Source of the DNA: Bacteroidales bacterium
Lineage (GTDB): Bacteria > Bacteroidota > Bacteroidia > Bacteroidales > P3
Direction: 5' to 3'
Length of the DNA stretch: 52,594 bases
Assembly (NCBI GenBank): GCA_017480785.1
Contig: JAFURZ010000001.1
Location: 1-52,594 of the forward strand
Part shown: piece after piece, positions 18,830-29,600 of the stretch
How the letters are laid out: each line of letters begins with the position of its first letter
Numbering within the stretch: position 1 is the stretch's first letter
Made by a program: the position numbers and the translations under genes
The notes under the pieces: generated by a model
Seen by the model: the letters and a program-made list of their open reading frames with translations, nothing else
What the model was told of the DNA's origin: nothing
The model's database searches: none

Positions 18830-20069
18830 TGCCGTTCAAAAACACCCGCTCCACTTTGTTCTCGCCATAAGCGTAGGGCATGTACTCGTAGCTCTGGATA
18901 GGTTTGGTGATGAAGAAGTTGGCCCGCTTGCCGACGGCGATGGTGCCCACCGCGTCGCTCACCCCCATGGCATAGGCCGTGTTGAGGGTGGTGGCGTTGA
19001 TGGCCTCTTCGGGCGTGAGGCGGTAGCGGATGCAGGCCATCGAGAGGATGAGCTGCATGTTGCCCGAGGGCGAAGTGCCGGGGTTGTAGTCCGACGCCAT
19101 GGCCACGGGCAGCCCCGCCTCTATCATCCTGCGGGCCGGCGACAGGGGCAGGTTGAGGAAGAAGGCGCAGCCGGGCAGCACCGTGGGCATCGTGTCGGAG
19201 CCCTTCAGGCACTCTATCTCGGCGTCGCCCATCTGCTCTAGGTGGTCGACCGAGATGGCACCGTATTTCACCCCCACCTGCACGCCGCCCGACACGGCCA
19301 TCTCGTTGGCGTGTATCTTCGGCCGCATGCCGTGTTTGATGCCGGCTTCCAGTATGCGCTCGGTATCCTCGACGGTGAAGAAGCCCTGGTCGCAGAAGAC
19401 GTCGATAAAGTCGGCCAGCCCTTCGGCCGCCACGCGCGGTATCATCTCGTTGATTACCAAGTCGACATAGTCCTCCTGATGGCCGCGGTATTCCATCGGG
19501 ATGCCGTGGGCGCCGAGGAAGTTGGCCTTGAGGGTCAGGGGCGAGGTCTCCTTCAGGCGGCGGATGACGCGCAGCAGCTTCAGCTCGCTCTCGGTCGAGA
19601 GGCCGTAGCCGCTCTTGATTTCGATGGCGCCGGTGCCCAGGCGCATCACCTCGTCGAGGCGACGGCGGGCCATGTCGTAGAGCTCGTCCTCCGAGGCCGC
19701 CGCCGTGGCCTTGGCCGAGTTGAGGATGCCGCCGCCGCGCTTCGCTATCTCTTCATACGAGAGGCCCCGTATCTTGTCGACGAACTCATGCTCGCGCGAG
19801 TTTGCATAGACGATGTGCGTGTGCGAGTCGCAGAACGTCGGGAACACCAGCCGCCCCGTGGCGTCGACCTCTCTCTCCACTCTCCGCTCTCCACTCGCCG
19901 CTCTCCACTCGCTCATCGTCCCGAATTCCTTAATCAATCCGTCCTCCACGAGCAGGTAGGCGTCCTTTATGGTCTCCATCTGCGCCATCTCTTTGCCCTG
20001 TGCTCTTAACTTCTGCTGGCCAGTCTCCACCTGCACCAGCTCCTTGATATTTTTGATTAGTGTCAGCAT
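18819..20069 (-). CDS. hutI: Imidazolonepropionase HutI
   Basis: A 416-residue amidohydrolase that opens imidazolone-5-propionate to N-formimino-L-glutamate in histidine breakdown. The metal-binding motif DSHTHIVYANSREHEF, the KSGYGLSTESELKLLRVI stretch, the HANEMA segment and SDYNPGTSPSGNMQ are characteristic. No other hut gene (hutH, hutU, ftcD) lies in the window. Residues about 52-67 (SEWRAASGERRVERE) come from a 7-nt-period repeat at 19868-19914 in the variable N-terminal region just before the strand leading to the HTH motif. It has its own promoter at 20094-20124. Confidence 0.93.
   Translation of the reverse strand: MLTLIKNIKELVQVETGQQKLRAQGKEMAQMETIKDAYLLVEDGLIKEFGTMSEWRAASGERRVEREVDATGRLVFPTFCDSHTHIVYANSREHEFVDKIRGLSYEEIAKRGGGILNSAKATAAASEDELYDMARRRLDEVMRLGTGAIEIKSGYGLSTESELKLLRVIRRLKETSPLTLKANFLGAHGIPMEYRGHQEDYVDLVINEMIPRVAAEGLADFIDVFCDQGFFTVEDTERILEAGIKHGMRPKIHANEMAVSGGVQVGVKYGAISVDHLEQMGDAEIECLKGSDTMPTVLPGCAFFLNLPLSPARRMIEAGLPVAMASDYNPGTSPSGNMQLILSMACIRYRLTPEEAINATTLNTAYAMGVSDAVGTIAVGKRANFFITKPIQSYEYMPYAYGENKVERVFLNGKEV
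19868..19914. repeat. 7-nt-period repeat inside hutI
   Basis: On the minus strand the units read TGGAGAG/CGGMGAG, repeated about six times with period 7. The reading frame of hutI passes through without interruption. Confidence 0.8.
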
Positions 20070-20093
20070 ACCTTTTGGTCTTTATATCGGGTG

Positions 20094-20124
20094 CAAAATT
20101 ACAACATTTATTTCACATAGCAAA
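20094..20124 (-). promoter_or_regulatory. Promoter of hutI
   Basis: On the minus strand TTTG (20124-20121), 19-nt spacer, TAATTTTG (20101-20094), 24 nt before the ATG. An exact fit to the Bacteroidota consensus. Confidence 0.8.
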
Positions 20125-20146
20125 AAAAAAGAGCCGACCGTATCGG

Positions 20147-20530
20147 TCAGCCCTTGTCTTTCAGCTTGGCCATGAAGCGTTCGGTGTCGATGACGAAGCG
20201 CTCGTGGGTGCCTTCGCCGATGGGGCCGGCCTCGTCGTAGGCCGTCACCTTGAAGACCAGCCGGCGGCGGTCGATTTCAACGACTTCGCTGTCGCACCAC
20301 ACGCGCTTGCCAATGGGCGTGGCCGAGGTGTGGCTGATGTTGACCAGCGTACCCACCGTGCCCTGCCCCTCGGCCAGGTACGGCAGCACGCTCTCGTAGC
20401 AGGTCTGCTCCACCAGTGCCACCAGCATCGGCGTGGCGAAGACATCCACCAGTCCGCTCCCCACCCGCGCGGCGCTCATCTCGGGGGTAACGGTCTGTTC
20501 CTTGTGTCCTTTGAGTCCTGTCTGTAGCAT
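20147..20530 (-). CDS. Thioesterase, hotdog fold (FlK-like)
   Basis: A 127-residue protein resembling small fluoroacetyl-CoA-thioesterase-like hotdog proteins: the pattern FATPMLVALVEQTCYE for the central helix with the acid, VGTLVNISHTSATPIG for the substrate edge, and THERFVID in the last strand. It probably hydrolyses an acyl-CoA; substrate unknown. It lies 9 nt downstream of a small secreted-protein gene in the ruvB group. Confidence 0.8.
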   Translation of the reverse strand: MLQTGLKGHKEQTVTPEMSAARVGSGLVDVFATPMLVALVEQTCYESVLPYLAEGQGTVGTLVNISHTSATPIGKRVWCDSEVVEIDRRRLVFKVTAYDEAGPIGEGTHERFVIDTERFMAKLKDKG

Positions 20531-20539
20531 GATGGTATT

Positions 20540-21037
20540 CTATTGTTGAATGATAATTGTAGGGGGCTGGTTCTGCTGGCGCTCGCGGTCGCTGAAGCGG
20601 GTGCCGTTGGCTGTGATAAACTGGCGCACGGCCTCGGGGTCGAGCTGCCGACCCTTAATCAGGCGGTGGCGGGCCACCAGCTTGGCGATGGACTCCTCTT
20701 TGGGCGAGAAGGGCGAGTCGACCTCGGCCACCTCGTCGCTTCCGCGGAACGAGAAGACAAGGTAGGCCGTCGGGGTACCGTTGGGAAACTCGTTGCTGCG
20801 CCGTTCCTTGTCGGTGAAGCCTTCCTGCCGCACGGTGATGAGCAGTTCATCGTTCTCGTCCACTATGGTGAACACACATTCAGAACTGAGCAGCTTGCAG
20901 CCCTCCTTCTCGATGTAGGCCACCGTGTCGCCGTTCACTATCATCTCGCCGTCCTTGCCGACGGTTACCTTCTGCCGCTGTGCCATGGCCGTCATCCCGA
21001 CCGCCAGCAGCAATCCTGTTAGCAACGTCTTTTTCAT
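20540..21037 (-). CDS. Small secreted protein of unknown function
   Basis: 165 residues with signal peptide MKKTLLTGLLLAVGMTAMA. I do not recognise a domain. The mature part is charged, begins with QRQKVTVGKDGEMIVNGDTV, and ends in a Q/P-rich tail (QQNQPPTIIIQQ). The start lies 3 nt after the ruvB stop, so it is co-transcribed. Probably periplasmic, as there is no lipobox. Confidence 0.75.
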   Translation of the reverse strand: MKKTLLTGLLLAVGMTAMAQRQKVTVGKDGEMIVNGDTVAYIEKEGCKLLSSECVFTIVDENDELLITVRQEGFTDKERRSNEFPNGTPTAYLVFSFRGSDEVAEVDSPFSPKEESIAKLVARHRLIKGRQLDPEAVRQFITANGTRFSDRERQQNQPPTIIIQQ

Positions 21038-21040
21038 ATC

Positions 21041-22060
21041 TCAAAACAGTTCTTGTTGGTTTCTATTCTGCTTCAACTTGCCGAGGTGCTGGTAGGCGAG
21101 CATGGTGGCTTCGCGGCCGCGGGGGGTGCGCATGAGGTAGCCCTCCTGGATGAGGTAGGGCTCATAGACCTCCTCCACGGTGCCAGCCTCCTCGCCCACA
21201 GCGGTGGCGATGGTGCCGATGCCCACGGGGCCGCCCTTGAACTTGTCGATGATGGTGGTGAGGATACGGATATCCATGTCGTCCAGTCCGTTGCGGTCCA
21301 CATTGAGGGCTTGGAGGGCATAGCGGGCAATGTCTAACGTGATGGTGCCGTCGCCCTTCACCTGGGCAAAGTCGCGCACACGGCGCAGCAGGCGGTTGGC
21401 GATACGGGGGGTGCCGCGCGAGCGACGCGCTATCTCGATGGCGCTCTCGCTGGTAATCTTCACCTGCAGCAGGCCTGCCGAACGGTTGACAATCTTGGTA
21501 AGCGTCTCGGCATCATAGTATTCCAGACGACTGTTGATGCCAAAGCGGGCACGCAAAGGCGCGGTGAGCATGCCGCTGCGGGTGGTGGCCCCGATGAGGG
21601 TGAAAGGCTTGAGGTTGAGCTGCACAGAGCGGGCCGCAGGACCGCTCTCAATCATAATGTCGATGCGGAAGTCCTCCATCGCCGAGTAGAGATACTCTTC
21701 CACGATGGGCGAGAGGCGGTGTATCTCATCGATGAAAAGCACGTCGTTGGGCTGAAGCGAGGTGAGCAAGCCGGCCAGGTCGCCCGGCTTGTCGAGCACC
21801 GGTCCACTGGTAGTCTTTATACTGACCCCCAGCTCGTTGGCAATGATATTGGAGAGGGTTGTCTTGCCGAGGCCCGGGGGGCCGTAGAGCAGCACGTGGT
21901 CCAGGGGCTCGTGGCGCTCCTTGGCGGCACGGACAAAGACCTTCAGGTTTTCCACCACCTGCTTCTGTCCGGCAAAACTGTCGAATGCCGAGGGACGCAA
22001 AGCGCGCTCTATGTCTTTCTCCTGCGCGGAGATGCTGCGACTGTCAAGATTGTCATTCAT
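21041..22060 (-). CDS. ruvB: Holliday junction branch migration helicase RuvB
   Basis: A 339-residue AAA+ motor that, with RuvA, drives branch migration of Holliday junctions. Seen: Walker [11 protein letters not shown], Walker [10 protein letters not shown], sensor 1 [19 protein letters not shown] and the C-terminal winged helix ending [15 protein letters not shown]. The open frame continues far upstream, but the ATG at 22060 (MNDNLDSRS) gives the normal length and lies 4 nt after a promoter box. Confidence 0.96.
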   Translation of the reverse strand: MNDNLDSRSISAQEKDIERALRPSAFDSFAGQKQVVENLKVFVRAAKERHEPLDHVLLYGPPGLGKTTLSNIIANELGVSIKTTSGPVLDKPGDLAGLLTSLQPNDVLFIDEIHRLSPIVEEYLYSAMEDFRIDIMIESGPAARSVQLNLKPFTLIGATTRSGMLTAPLRARFGINSRLEYYDAETLTKIVNRSAGLLQVKITSESAIEIARRSRGTPRIANRLLRRVRDFAQVKGDGTITLDIARYALQALNVDRNGLDDMDIRILTTIIDKFKGGPVGIGTIATAVGEEAGTVEEVYEPYLIQEGYLMRTPRGREATMLAYQHLGKLKQNRNQQELF

Positions 22061-22064
22061 GGTG

Positions 22065-22072
22065 CAAAGATA
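22065..22072 (-). promoter_or_regulatory. -7 promoter box of ruvB
   Basis: Minus strand TATCTTTG followed by CACC and the ATG; a TTTG (22098-22095) stands 22 nt upstream, slightly beyond the usual distance. The transcript is expected to be leaderless or nearly so. Confidence 0.7.
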
Positions 22073-22270
22073 CATCTTTTTTCGGACATGGCGACAAATA
22101 ATAATACAACGGCTGATTTTCAGCCTTGTACCATCGCGCTCCCGCCCACCTACCCGCTCCGTGGATACACCGTGCCGGCACAATGCTGACACGAAGCACA
22201 CACGAGGCAGACACGAAGGAGATAAAAGTTTTTTTATTTTATATACAATAATATCCCGTTTCTTTCCGTT

Positions 22271-23137
22271 ATGGAAATTGAACTTAATATGAAGCCCATG
22301 AAGTCTATCATAGTAGGAACTGACTTTTCCGAGGGTTCGTATGTGGCCCTCGAACTGGCTGTCGACATAGCCAACCGTATGCAATGCGACATCTTGCTCG
22401 TGTGGGTGCGCCGCGAAAAAATGCTCTTCTCCGGCGACCAGATGGATATGCTCACCAGCCTGGCTAAGGAGAAACTGCACTCCCTCTGCGAGAAGTACCA
22501 GCCGGCCATGCACCATGGCACCATACACCACCAAATCCTCAACGGGAAGGTGTCGTCTGCCATTGCCGAGGCCGCCAAGCGCGAGCTGTCGCCCATGATT
22601 GTCATCGGCACTAACGGTGCCTCGGGGTTCGAGAAGTTCTTCATCGGCAGCCAGGCCGCGCGCATCGTGCAGGACTCGCCTTGTCCTGTGCTGACCATGC
22701 GCCAGGGGTACGACTTCCACAAGCGGCTGGAGCGCATCGTGGTGCCGTTGCGGGTCAACGCCAACTCGCGCCAGAAAGTGCCGCCCGCTGCCACCATGGC
22801 CAAGATATTCGGCTCCGAGGTACACATCCTCGGCCTGCTCGACCTGAAGGAGGAGGAGTCGGCCCTGCGCACCTACATAGGCCAGAGCATCGACTTCCTC
22901 GAGCGCGAAAACGTACCCTACCACTTTGAGATACGCTCCTACTCCACCTACAGCGACACCGTGCTCAAGTATGCCGATGACATCAAGGCCGACCTGGTGA
23001 TTATCAACACCGAGCAGGACCGCGTCATCTCACAAATATTTCTGGGTACCAACGCGCAGCAGGTGGTTCACAAGTCACAGATACCTGTGCTCTGCATCCA
23101 TCCCGAGGACTACATCAACATAGCCGCAAAGATTTAA
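22271..23137 (+). CDS. Universal stress protein with two Usp domains
   Basis: A 288-residue cytoplasmic protein made of two UspA folds. The first (about 9-150) starts [16 protein letters not shown] and has the nucleotide-binding signature [15 protein letters not shown]; the second (about 155-280) starts RIVVPLRV and ends PVLCIHPED with a weaker motif. Such tandem proteins bind ATP or act in stress survival; target unknown. Starts at 22271, 22289 (MKPMK) or 22298 are all possible. No TAnnTTTG box is obvious upstream. The next gene begins 6 nt after the stop. Confidence 0.88.
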   Translation: MEIELNMKPMKSIIVGTDFSEGSYVALELAVDIANRMQCDILLVWVRREKMLFSGDQMDMLTSLAKEKLHSLCEKYQPAMHHGTIHHQILNGKVSSAIAEAAKRELSPMIVIGTNGASGFEKFFIGSQAARIVQDSPCPVLTMRQGYDFHKRLERIVVPLRVNANSRQKVPPAATMAKIFGSEVHILGLLDLKEEESALRTYIGQSIDFLERENVPYHFEIRSYSTYSDTVLKYADDIKADLVIINTEQDRVISQIFLGTNAQQVVHKSQIPVLCIHPEDYINIAAKI

Positions 23138-23143
23138 CCTGCA

Positions 23144-24430
23144 ATGGACTACGACGTCGTCATCGTCGGGGCAGGCGCCGCAGGGCTGATGGCTGCCGTG
23201 ACGGCAGCCGAGCGCGGACGCCGTGTGCTGCTGCTCGAGAAGATGGACCAAGCCGGGCGCAAGCTGCGCATCACCGGCAAAGGTCGTTGCAACCTCACCA
23301 ATACCAACAGCCTGCGCGACACCCTGCCCCATATCGGCAGCGACAGCCGCTGGATACGCAACGCCTACGGCCGGTTCTTCAACCGCGAGCTGATGGAATT
23401 CTTCGAGAGCCGCGGCGTGCCCCTCACTGTCGAGCGCGGCAACCGCGTCTATCCCGCCAGCGGCAAGGCTCTCGACATCTTTTTGGCCCTCATCGGCGAG
23501 TTGGAAGGGCGCGACAACGTCACCATCCGCAAGAACGCCACCGTCATCAAAGTGGAGAACGGTGAACGGAGCGCGGAGAACGGAGAGACTGAGCGCTTTG
23601 TCACGGCGGTGCTGCTGCAAGGGGGTGAGCGCATCACCTGCCGACACATTGTGCTAGCCACAGGCGGCCTTTCCTACCCCACCACTGGCTCGACCGGCGC
23701 CGGCTACCGCATGGCCCAAGAGTTGGGCCACACCATTGTGGAACCCGTACCGGCCCTAGTGCCGCTGAAATGCGAGGAGAGAATCCCCAACGAACTCATA
23801 GGCTTCCAGCTAAAGAATGTCCAACTCTCGCTGTATGATGGCACGAAGGCGCTGTTCCGTTCCACCGTGGGCGAGATGGCCTTCGTCGACGACGGTCTAT
23901 CCGGCCCCATCGTACTCAGTGCCAGCCGCGTCGCCAGTCGCCTGCTCAACGCTGGCAATCATGTAGACAGGCAATCGCACAATCTCACCGCCGTCCTTGA
24001 CCTCAAACCAGGGCTCACCCCCGAGCATCTCGACCGGCGTCTTATTGCCGACCTCGATGCCAACGGCACCCGCATCTTCAACGACGCCCTGCGCCTGTGG
24101 CTCCCTGCCGAACTGATACCGTTGGCTCTGAAGCAATTGCATATAGAGTATTACAAACGCCTCAACCAGATTAACGGCGACGAGCGCCGCCGGCTGGGGC
24201 GCTGGCTCAAGGGGGTGGTCTTCACCCTCAGGGGCACCCACGACTGGAACGAAGCCATTGTCACCCAAGGCGGTATAGCTCTAGGCGAGGTGAACCCCAA
24301 GACCATGGAGTCGCGTCTGGTCGAAGGCCTCTACCTGGTGGGCGAGTTGCTCGACCTCGACGCCGACACAGGCGGCTACAACCTGCAGTTGGCCTTCTCC
24401 ACCGGCCATGCCGCCGGTATGGCGGTATAA
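23144..24430 (+). CDS. HI0933-family FAD-dependent oxidoreductase (BaiN/RdsA-like)
   Basis: 428 residues. The dinucleotide-binding start DVVIVGAGAAGLMAAVTAA, the family block GRKLRITGKGRCNLTNTN, the LATGGLSYPTTGSTGAGY motif and the C-terminal GGYNLQLAFSTGHAAG are typical of this flavoprotein family; named members include BaiN, but most are uncharacterised. A 7-nt-period repeat (23551-23594) encodes residues 136-151 (KVENGERSAENGETER), a linker before the RHIVLATGG strand. A strong terminator follows. Confidence 0.85.
   Translation: MDYDVVIVGAGAAGLMAAVTAAERGRRVLLLEKMDQAGRKLRITGKGRCNLTNTNSLRDTLPHIGSDSRWIRNAYGRFFNRELMEFFESRGVPLTVERGNRVYPASGKALDIFLALIGELEGRDNVTIRKNATVIKVENGERSAENGETERFVTAVLLQGGERITCRHIVLATGGLSYPTTGSTGAGYRMAQELGHTIVEPVPALVPLKCEERIPNELIGFQLKNVQLSLYDGTKALFRSTVGEMAFVDDGLSGPIVLSASRVASRLLNAGNHVDRQSHNLTAVLDLKPGLTPEHLDRRLIADLDANGTRIFNDALRLWLPAELIPLALKQLHIEYYKRLNQINGDERRRLGRWLKGVVFTLRGTHDWNEAIVTQGGIALGEVNPKTMESRLVEGLYLVGELLDLDADTGGYNLQLAFSTGHAAGMAV
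23551..23594. repeat. 7-nt-period repeat inside the HI0933-family gene
   Basis: Units GTGGAGA, ACGGTGA, ACGGAGC, GCGGAGA, ACGGAGA follow with period 7. The open frame is kept. Confidence 0.8.
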
Positions 24431-24431
24431 G

Positions 24432-24468
24432 CAAAGGAGGGCTCTTCTATTTGAAGCGCCCTCCTTTG
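24432..24468. terminator. Bidirectional terminator between flavoprotein gene and rpmF
   Basis: Arms CAAAGGAGGGC (24432-24442) and GCCCTCCTTTG (24458-24468) form 11 bp, with an inner CTTC/GAAG pair. It lies between two convergent genes. Confidence 0.8.
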
Positions 24469-24486
24469 TTCTTTAGCTCTCAGCGG

Positions 24487-24672
24487 TTATTCCTCGGCAC
24501 CTTTTTCGATAGCGAGTTTACCACGGTAGTAGCCGCACTCGGGGCATACGTGGTGATACATAACCTGGGCTCCGCAGTTGCTGCAAGTAGTCAACTGCGC
24601 TTTCTCCAACGCATCGTGCGTTCTTCTCTTGGCCGTACGGGTCTGCGAGAATCTGTGTTTTGGATGTGGCAT
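24487..24672 (-). CDS. rpmF: 50S ribosomal protein L32
   Basis: 61 residues; begins MPHPKHRFSQTRTAKRRTHDAL and carries two zinc-ligand pairs, CSNC and CPEC. It follows the DUF177 gene by 21 nt, the standard arrangement. Confidence 0.96.
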   Translation of the reverse strand: MPHPKHRFSQTRTAKRRTHDALEKAQLTTCSNCGAQVMYHHVCPECGYYRGKLAIEKGAEE

Positions 24673-24693
24673 ATTATTACTTTTTTTTGTTTA

Positions 24694-25200
24694 TTATTTC
24701 AACTCTTTCAGCGCTTCCCATCGCGGGTCCATATAGTCCTCGGCGTGCATTTGCTCTTCGTCAACGAGGTATTTCACCATCTCCGGGTCGCATTCTCCTT
24801 CGGGGTGTGAGTGTTGCAGAGGCAGCCGCACGGCGACAAACTCATACAACCACGGGGTCAGCTCCAACTCGCGTGCATCCTCCGGCAGGATTACCACCTG
24901 CTCGTCATCGGTCACTTCCGAGTCGCTGAAGCGCACATTCAACTGTTCCTCGCCGCTCACCCTCACCGTCATCTCGCCCAAGCATCGGTCGCACTCGGTC
25001 CTCACCTCGCCGTCGAAGACAAAAGTGAGCATCGTCACTCTCTCGCTGCGCTCCATTTTGACATCAAAATGCACTTTTCCACCCTTGATTTCTTCATTTT
25101 CAAACCCATCGAAGAAGGTGTCATCAAGCAACATCTCATAGGTGTAAGCACCTGGTTTAATGCCGCTAAAGCGCACTGTTCTGTCATCATTCTGTCCCAT
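24694..25200 (-). CDS. DUF177 (YceD-family) protein
   Basis: A 168-residue protein encoded just upstream of rpmF, as in most bacteria; the family is linked to 23S rRNA accumulation. The paired cysteines in ECDRCLGEM, an early FFDGFENEEIKGG block and an acidic C-terminus fit the Bacteroidota form. The ATG at 25200 (MGQNDD) was preferred; a GTG at 25206 is in frame. Confidence 0.88.
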   Translation of the reverse strand: MGQNDDRTVRFSGIKPGAYTYEMLLDDTFFDGFENEEIKGGKVHFDVKMERSERVTMLTFVFDGEVRTECDRCLGEMTVRVSGEEQLNVRFSDSEVTDDEQVVILPEDARELELTPWLYEFVAVRLPLQHSHPEGECDPEMVKYLVDEEQMHAEDYMDPRWEALKELK

Positions 25201-25222
25201 TTTCACACTCCTATTGAGGGTG

Positions 25223-25253
25223 CAAAGATACGAAGAAAAAACAAACTGGCAAA
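25223..25253 (-). promoter_or_regulatory. Promoter of DUF177-rpmF
   Basis: Minus strand TTTG (25253-25250), 19-nt spacer, TATCTTTG (25230-25223), 22 nt before the ATG. Confidence 0.8.
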
Positions 25254-25283
25254 AAAATTTATTGTCATATTGAAAAAAGTTCG

Positions 25284-25291
25284 TACTTTTG
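25284..25291 (+). promoter_or_regulatory. -7 promoter box of the LysE-family gene
   Basis: TACTTTTG with ATTG (three of four bases of the -33 box) at 25261-25264, 19 nt upstream. Divergent from the DUF177 promoter. Confidence 0.7.
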
Positions 25292-25310
25292 CATCCTCAA
25301 AACAGTCATT

Positions 25311-26063
25311 GTGGAAATACTGATTGGCATACTCTGCGGCCTCGTACTGTCGCTATTTTTCAGTTTCGGTCCTGCATTTTTCGGACTGATACAGAACAGC
25401 ATAACCTATGGTTTCCGTAAAGGTGTGGCCTTCGAGGTGGGAGTCAATGCAAGCGACATTTTCATGGTAGTGTTGATGCTCACTTTGCTGAAAAACGTCG
25501 AGCTGGGTCCCATCCTGCACAATCCCTGGGTGGCCAGCATCGGTGGTACGGCCATGATTGTGCTGGGCATCATTATGTTGAGGCGCAAACCCACCATCAA
25601 GCGGGAGGGCGGCCGCATCAAGTTCGTCGGCATTCCGCGCGGCCGCGAGTTGGTGGTGCAGGGGTTCGCACTGAACACCGTCAACCCGTCGGTATGGCTC
25701 TACTGGATATCGCTCATCACCCTCATCTCGGGCGAGTTGGACCTTACCATCGGCGAGCGCTACACCTTCTTCATCAGTCTCCTGCTGGCCGAGCTGGCTG
25801 GCGGCATCCTGAAGTGCCGGCTGGCGTCAATGCTGCAGAACATGGTATCCATTCGTCTGATGACCGTTATCAACCGCATCATGGGATGCTTCCTGATGGG
25901 TGTAGGTATCTTCCTGATTGCCTCGATGATAGTACACCAGCGGCACCCCGAGATGGAGAGCAAGGAACCTGCCGAGAATGCGGCTCAGCTCATCCACCGC
26001 ATCCACACCATGGGCAAAGACACCACCAGCAAAGGTGGCACCGACACCCTTTATTTGGAATAG
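25311..26063 (+). CDS. LysE-family translocator
   Basis: A 250-residue inner-membrane protein with about six hydrophobic segments, an FGPAFFGLIQNSITYGFRKG start region and an NTVNPSVWLYWISLITLIS block typical of LysE/RhtB exporters of amino acids and related compounds. Substrate unknown. The start is GTG at 25311, about 20 nt after the -7 box; no ATG fits the first transmembrane helix. The hydrophilic tail (about 210-250) overlaps the convergent LRR gene by 13 bp. Confidence 0.82.
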   Translation: MEILIGILCGLVLSLFFSFGPAFFGLIQNSITYGFRKGVAFEVGVNASDIFMVVLMLTLLKNVELGPILHNPWVASIGGTAMIVLGIIMLRRKPTIKREGGRIKFVGIPRGRELVVQGFALNTVNPSVWLYWISLITLISGELDLTIGERYTFFISLLLAELAGGILKCRLASMLQNMVSIRLMTVINRIMGCFLMGVGIFLIASMIVHQRHPEMESKEPAENAAQLIHRIHTMGKDTTSKGGTDTLYLE

Positions 26064-27142
26064 CTAATCTTTATTGCTTCACTGCCCGAGCGCAGCACAT
26101 AGACGCCTGCTGCCGGCAGCGGCAGGAACTGCTCGGCACCTGCATGTGCCACGTGATGCACCGTGCGACCCAGCATATCGCTCACCGTCAAAGTCATGCC
26201 ATCGGCACCACGCACCACGATGCCACCTGCTGACACCGCCACCGATAGAGGCTCGGCAGACTCGACCTCGCCGATGGCGACGGGACAGGGAACCTCGACA
26301 ATGGAGAAAGCATTCCAATACTGCGCCGCACCATAGGCTGTCGCCGTGCTGCAAGGCACCACGAGGACCGGCAGGGGCTCCACGCCGTCGAACGAGTCGT
26401 CCGACAACGACGGAGGCTCTTCGCAGAGCAGCTGCAAGGTGTCGAGGGCATAGCACTCCTTGAAAGCACCGTCACCGATGATGCGCATCGTCACCGGAAG
26501 CAGTACCTTGTCGACATAACGGCAATAGAGGAGCGCATTGTTGGCCAAGCCCACAAGCCCTTCCTCTATCTGCACCGTGCCTTCTGCCAGGTTACCCACC
26601 TTCAGCACCCACTGCCCCAGCGTCAGCACCTTGTCCTCGTTCCAGTTCTCCGAGTTGTTGTAGTAGGCCGTGTTCTCGAAAGCCGACACGGCGATGCGGG
26701 TCAGCGTGGAGGGCAGTTCGATGGTGTCAAGCCGCGTGCAGGAGATGAAGGCCATCATGTCGATGCGCTGCACCCCCTCCTGCAACGTAACCGACGCGAG
26801 GAGGGTGTCCTCCGCGAAGGCACGCTGGCCGATGCTGACCACCGAGCCGGGGATAACAACCCCGGTAAGGCCGTAGCAGTACTGGAAGGCCATTCGGTCG
26901 ACAGCCGTCACGCTGTAGGAGTTGCCCTCGTTCACCACCGTGGCGGGGATGGTCAACACCCCTGTGGGGGCGGTGTAGCCGTTCCAACTGGTCGTGGCCG
27001 GAGCCACCACCTTGACCGAGGAGCCGTCGGTGACGGTGAAATAGAGCGTCTGCCCCGACGGGGCCTGTGCGCTGAAACTGAAAGCGTGGGCCATCGGCAC
27101 ACCGAGGACCCACACAATCAGGAATGGCAGTATCTTTTTCAT
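26051..27142 (-). CDS. BspA-like leucine-rich repeat surface protein
   Basis: 363 residues with signal peptide MKKILPFLIVWVLGVPMAHA. Residues about 75-270 hold LRR_5/BspA-type repeats (VTAVDRMAFQYCYGLTGVVIP, SIGQRAFAEDTLLASVTL, IGDGAFKECYALDTLQL). The C-terminus (GMTLTVSDMLGRTV ... AAGVYVLRSG) resembles a T9SS type A sorting domain. Probably exported and surface-attached. It begins 1 nt after the mutB stop, so it seems to share the mutB transcript, an odd pairing. Confidence 0.85.
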   Translation of the reverse strand: MKKILPFLIVWVLGVPMAHAFSFSAQAPSGQTLYFTVTDGSSVKVVAPATTSWNGYTAPTGVLTIPATVVNEGNSYSVTAVDRMAFQYCYGLTGVVIPGSVVSIGQRAFAEDTLLASVTLQEGVQRIDMMAFISCTRLDTIELPSTLTRIAVSAFENTAYYNNSENWNEDKVLTLGQWVLKVGNLAEGTVQIEEGLVGLANNALLYCRYVDKVLLPVTMRIIGDGAFKECYALDTLQLLCEEPPSLSDDSFDGVEPLPVLVVPCSTATAYGAAQYWNAFSIVEVPCPVAIGEVESAEPLSVAVSAGGIVVRGADGMTLTVSDMLGRTVHHVAHAGAEQFLPLPAAGVYVLRSGSEAIKISYSK

Positions 27143-27143
27143 A

Positions 27144-29306
<2,163 letters not shown>

Positions 29307-29348
29307 TATCAAATGTTTATATTGTTATCGTATCGTATATTCAAACTG

Positions 29349-29379
29349 CAAATATAATAAAAAAATATAAACCGGCAAA
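29349..29379 (-). promoter_or_regulatory. Promoter of mutB
   Basis: Minus strand TTTG (29379-29376), 19-nt spacer, TATATTTG (29356-29349), 42 nt before the ATG. Confidence 0.8.
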
Positions 29380-29432
29380 AAATAACTTCCACAACCACAG
29401 GTAAACGTCTCAGACATAACATATCGCAGTAT

Positions 29433-29483
29433 CGGCAGGAGCCCCGGAGGGGCCTTTCCGAGGCCGCCTTGTCGCACCTGCCG
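29433..29483. repeat. Branched inverted repeat (three-way junction shape)
   Basis: CGGCAGG (29433-29439) pairs with CCTGCCG (29477-29483), enclosing GCCCC-GGA-GGGGC (29441-29453) and a GGCC...GGCC hairpin (29451-29465; the two share a few bases). It lies upstream of both promoters, so it is in neither leader. Confidence 0.6.
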
Positions 29484-29564
29484 GGAAACCGACGGAGGAG
29501 TGCCGAAGAAAACACTGAAAACCAACCAACAAAAGGCAGGCGGAGGCAGACACATGCATTTTTA

Positions 29565-29596
29565 TTTGCTCATGTCGGAAAGTATTCGTATCTTTG
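29565..29596 (+). promoter_or_regulatory. Promoter of the low-molecular-weight phosphatase gene
   Basis: TTTG (29565-29568), 20-nt spacer, TATCTTTG (29589-29596); the -7 box ends 4 nt before the ATG at 29601, predicting a leaderless mRNA. Confidence 0.8.
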
Positions 29597-29600
29597 CACC

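Larger units (their letters stand above)
29307..29600. other. Divergent intergenic region between mutB and phosphatase gene
   Basis: 294 nt with the two promoters and, between them, a G/C-rich branched inverted repeat (29433-29483). No B12-box-like sequence (GCCACTG) was found, so a cobalamin riboswitch for mutB is not supported. Confidence 0.6.

Noticed and set aside
22061-22924. Long N-terminal extension of ruvB on the minus strand
   Set aside because: It reads antisense through the universal stress protein gene, gives no RuvB homology, and the normal RuvB start with promoter is at 22060.
29307-29600. Possible cobalamin riboswitch before the B12-dependent mutB
   Set aside because: No B12 box, and the structured part lies upstream of the mutB promoter, outside the mRNA.
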